Part shown: positions 62,155-64,000 of the stretch, in pieces
How the letters are laid out: each line of letters opens with the position of its first letter
Position numbering within the stretch: position 1 is the stretch's first letter
Assembly (NCBI GenBank): GCA_003243975.1
Contig: QHBJ01000038.1
Span: forward strand, 53,091-117,090
Direction of reading: 5' to 3'
From: Candidatus Meridianibacter frigidus
GTDB lineage: Bacteria; Vulcanimicrobiota; Vulcanimicrobiia; Vulcanimicrobiales; Vulcanimicrobiaceae
Length of the DNA: 64,000 nucleotides
Notes under the pieces: generated by a model
Database searches by the model: none
Told to the model about the DNA's origin: nothing
Seen by the model: the letters and a program-made list of their open reading frames with translations, nothing else
Position numbers and translations under genes: made by a program

Positions 62155-63047
62155 AGTCGAGTTTTTCGGCCGACACCAAAGACGCCCTCGCCCGCGACGT
62201 GCCGTCAGCAGCACACTGTCGCAAGGCACTTCTCACGGGCTTGGCACTGTATGGGAGCAATCCGAATCGCAAGGCGTTCGTGACGCAGCGCAATCCCGTT
62301 GCGCGTTTATTTTGGTCGCTCTTGGCGAACCGCAAGGCCCATCCCATTGTGAAGATCGCCGGCACGCGCCTCTATCGGGCCGCGAGTTATGCGATCGATC
62401 TTCCGGAATCACTGCAAGGGATGCCACCCAATCCGCGTCTGAAGTGCGACCGCGTGATGGAGGTACGCGCCGCACTCCTAGCGTGCGGCTCGCTGCCCTC
62501 GGCGGCGAGCGGATATCACCTCGAGTTCGTACTGCCCGACCCCGAGCGCGCGAGCCGGCTGACGCAGGCCCTCAAGACCGCGGGGGAAGAACCGAAACGC
62601 AGCGTACGCAAGAGCCGCATCATTTTATACTACAAAGATTTCGAAGCCATCGTCGCGCTGCTTTCAAAGATCGGTGCCTTCTCGGCAGTTCTCCATTTGG
62701 AAGATGTGCGTGCCGTGAAGGAAACCAAGAACCGCATCCACCGCCTGGTGAACACGGAGGCGGCCAACGTGGAGCGTTCCACCGCGGCCGCCGCCGTGCA
62801 ACGGCGCACCATCGCTTTCGTCGCGGATGCCCATGGTCTCGCGAAGTTACCGCGCTCGCTGCGCGAAATCTGCGAGTTGCGCCTCCTGCATCCCGAGGAG
62901 TCGCTGGCCGAACTCGGACGGCGCTGCAACCCGCAAGCCGGGAAGTCTGCAGTTCATAACCGTCTTGCAATGCTCAGGCGATTGGCGGCCCGCCTGCGCG
63001 GCGCTCCCAAGAGGGCCACCTCGCCCGTGCCTGTAAAAGCGAGCTAA
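62151..63047 (+). CDS. whiA: WhiA-type DNA-binding regulator
   Basis: The 298-residue protein starts at GTG 62151 (GTGA overlap) and has the WhiA order: N-terminal LAGLIDADG-like domains ([43 protein letters not shown]) and a C-terminal helix-turn-helix ([35 protein letters not shown]). WhiA controls division and chromosome segregation genes in Gram-positive bacteria. The usual neighbours rapZ and yvcK are absent; GAPDH follows after one base. The longer open frame upstream overlaps rqcP and is rejected. Confidence 0.93.
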   Translation: MKSSFSADTKDALARDVPSAAHCRKALLTGLALYGSNPNRKAFVTQRNPVARLFWSLLANRKAHPIVKIAGTRLYRAASYAIDLPESLQGMPPNPRLKCDRVMEVRAALLACGSLPSAASGYHLEFVLPDPERASRLTQALKTAGEEPKRSVRKSRIILYYKDFEAIVALLSKIGAFSAVLHLEDVRAVKETKNRIHRLVNTEAANVERSTAAAAVQRRTIAFVADAHGLAKLPRSLREICELRLLHPEESLAELGRRCNPQAGKSAVHNRLAMLRRLAARLRGAPKRATSPVPVKAS

Positions 63048-63048
63048 C

Positions 63049-64000
63049 ATGCGCATCGGAATCAACGGCTTTGGCCGAATCGGACGAAACTTCGCCAAGG
63101 CGCTACTTGAACGCCACCCCGGCATTGAAATTGCCGCGGTCAACGACCTCACGAGTGCCGCGGAATGCGCCCATCTCTTCAAGTATGATTCGAACTATGG
63201 CCTCTTCGAGGGCAGCGTCGAAGCCGGCCGTGACTCGCTATCCGTGAACGGCAAATCTTTCAAAGTTCATGCCGAACGCGATCCATCGAAGATCCCCTGG
63301 TCGGATTTTGGCGCAGATGTGGTGGTGGAATCGACGGGGTTCTTTACGGACGCATCCAAGGCGCGTGCGCACATTGACGGCGGGGGCGCCAAGAAAGTGA
63401 TCATCTCGGCGCCGGCAAAGGGCGAAGATATTACCATCGTTCTCGGCGTCAACGACGACCATTACGATCCGCAGCAGCATAACGTCATATCCAACGCATC
63501 CTGCACGACCAACTGTCTAGCCACCGCGGTGAAGCCGCTGGTCGAACGCTTCGGCTGGCGCCGCGGGTTCATGACCACCGTGCACTCCTACACGAACGAT
63601 CAGAACATCCTGGACGCTCCGCACAAAGATTTGCGGCGCGCTCGCAATGCGGCCACCAATATCATTCCGACTTCAACCGGTGCGGCCAAAGCGCTCTTCC
63701 TCACCATTCCCGAAGTGGAAGGCACGTTCGACGGGTTTGCGCTGCGCGTGCCCACGCCTACGGTTTCGATGATCTACCTCGTAGCGCAGACGCAGAAAGC
63801 CACCACCAAAGAAGAAATTAACGGAGTGCTGCGCGCCGCTTCGCAGAGCGGTCCGTTGCTGGACATCATGCAGTTCAGCGAAGAGGAGCTCGTTTCGAGC
63901 GACTTCAAGCGCTCGCCGTACAGCTCAATCGTGGACGGCAAATTGACCGCCGCGCAAGGGGATCTCATTCAGATCGCCGCCTGGTACGACAACGAGTGGG
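63049..64000 (+). CDS. gap: Glyceraldehyde-3-phosphate dehydrogenase, truncated by window end
   Basis: The frame runs 317 residues to the window end without a stop. It has the NAD fold ([20 protein letters not shown]), catalytic Cys in [17 protein letters not shown], His in [32 protein letters not shown], and near the cut AAWYDNEW, so only about 20 residues are missing. It oxidises glyceraldehyde 3-phosphate to 1,3-bisphosphoglycerate, the substrate that FkbH-type enzymes use. Start ATG is one base after whiA. Confidence 0.96.
   Translation, partial: MRIGINGFGRIGRNFAKALLERHPGIEIAAVNDLTSAAECAHLFKYDSNYGLFEGSVEAGRDSLSVNGKSFKVHAERDPSKIPWSDFGADVVVESTGFFTDASKARAHIDGGGAKKVIISAPAKGEDITIVLGVNDDHYDPQQHNVISNASCTTNCLATAVKPLVERFGWRRGFMTTVHSYTNDQNILDAPHKDLRRARNAATNIIPTSTGAAKALFLTIPEVEGTFDGFALRVPTPTVSMIYLVAQTQKATTKEEINGVLRAASQSGPLLDIMQFSEEELVSSDFKRSPYSSIVDGKLTAAQGDLIQIAAWYDNEW

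Overview
The window reads as chromosomal DNA of a high-GC, envelope-rich bacterium with two membranes. Outer-membrane traits are clear: two giant TonB-dependent receptors, an LptD/OstA-like barrel, and a Wzx/Wzy-type glycan export set. Beside them sit genes more usual in Gram-positive and other Terrabacteria lineages: WhiA, an RqcP-like S4 protein, and a LysM protein behind Gram-positive-type LexA boxes. This mix suggests a diderm Terrabacteria group such as Eremiobacterota (WPS-2). That placement is inference; no rRNA gene is present to test it.

Layout. 1-0.8 kb: a likely SOS-controlled small LysM protein with its terminator, and a small hypothetical gene. 0.85-8.8 kb: two tandem carboxypeptidase-regulatory-domain TonB receptors, each with its own terminator. 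8.9-14.5 kb: thiolase, 3-hydroxybutyryl-CoA dehydrogenase, acyl-CoA dehydrogenase and sucCD, an acyl-CoA/butyrate-type pathway feeding the TCA cycle. 14.5-15.4 kb: an Xre/RES toxin-antitoxin pair whose toxin is frameshifted. 15.5-22.9 kb: cation efflux, a methyltransferase, the GDP-deoxymannose enzymes gmd/rmd, beta-lysine 5,6-aminomutase kamDE and rmlD. 22.9-26.7 kb: an ECF sigma/anti-sigma pair with a membrane partner, an aminotransferase and a stress-type protein.

26.8-35.7 kb is visibly more AT-rich and looks acquired. It holds SGNH, MBOAT, ACP and FkbH genes (a plausible acyl or glyceryl transfer module), an NHL-propeller/SGNH fusion, a small secreted protein, a TylF-type methyltransferase and decayed remnants including an IS3-type transposase end. 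35.7-43.4 kb is a minus-strand operon: priming sugar transferase, MurJ-like and Wzx-like flippases, a second small secreted protein and two more NHL-SGNH fusions, several linked by 4-base start/stop overlaps. 43.4-52.4 kb: deoB, then a plus-strand surface-glycan operon (LptD-like barrel, CBM-like protein, GT2, Wzy-like, GT-C, lipoprotein), a DUF922-type protein and Hsp20.

52.5-64 kb is mostly core: mfd, a parvulin-type lipoprotein, mazG overlapping kal (3-aminobutyryl-CoA ammonia-lyase), a PBP4-type carboxypeptidase, a MATE transporter, rqcP-like, whiA and a GAPDH gene cut by the window end. kamDE and kal, with the thiolase/hbd/acad genes, point to lysine degradation via 3,5-diaminohexanoate with the genes scattered rather than clustered.

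The best candidate for an undescribed system is the repeated pairing of NHL-SGNH fusion proteins with a small secreted protein family inside a glycan-export locus. No tRNA, rRNA or CRISPR array was seen.
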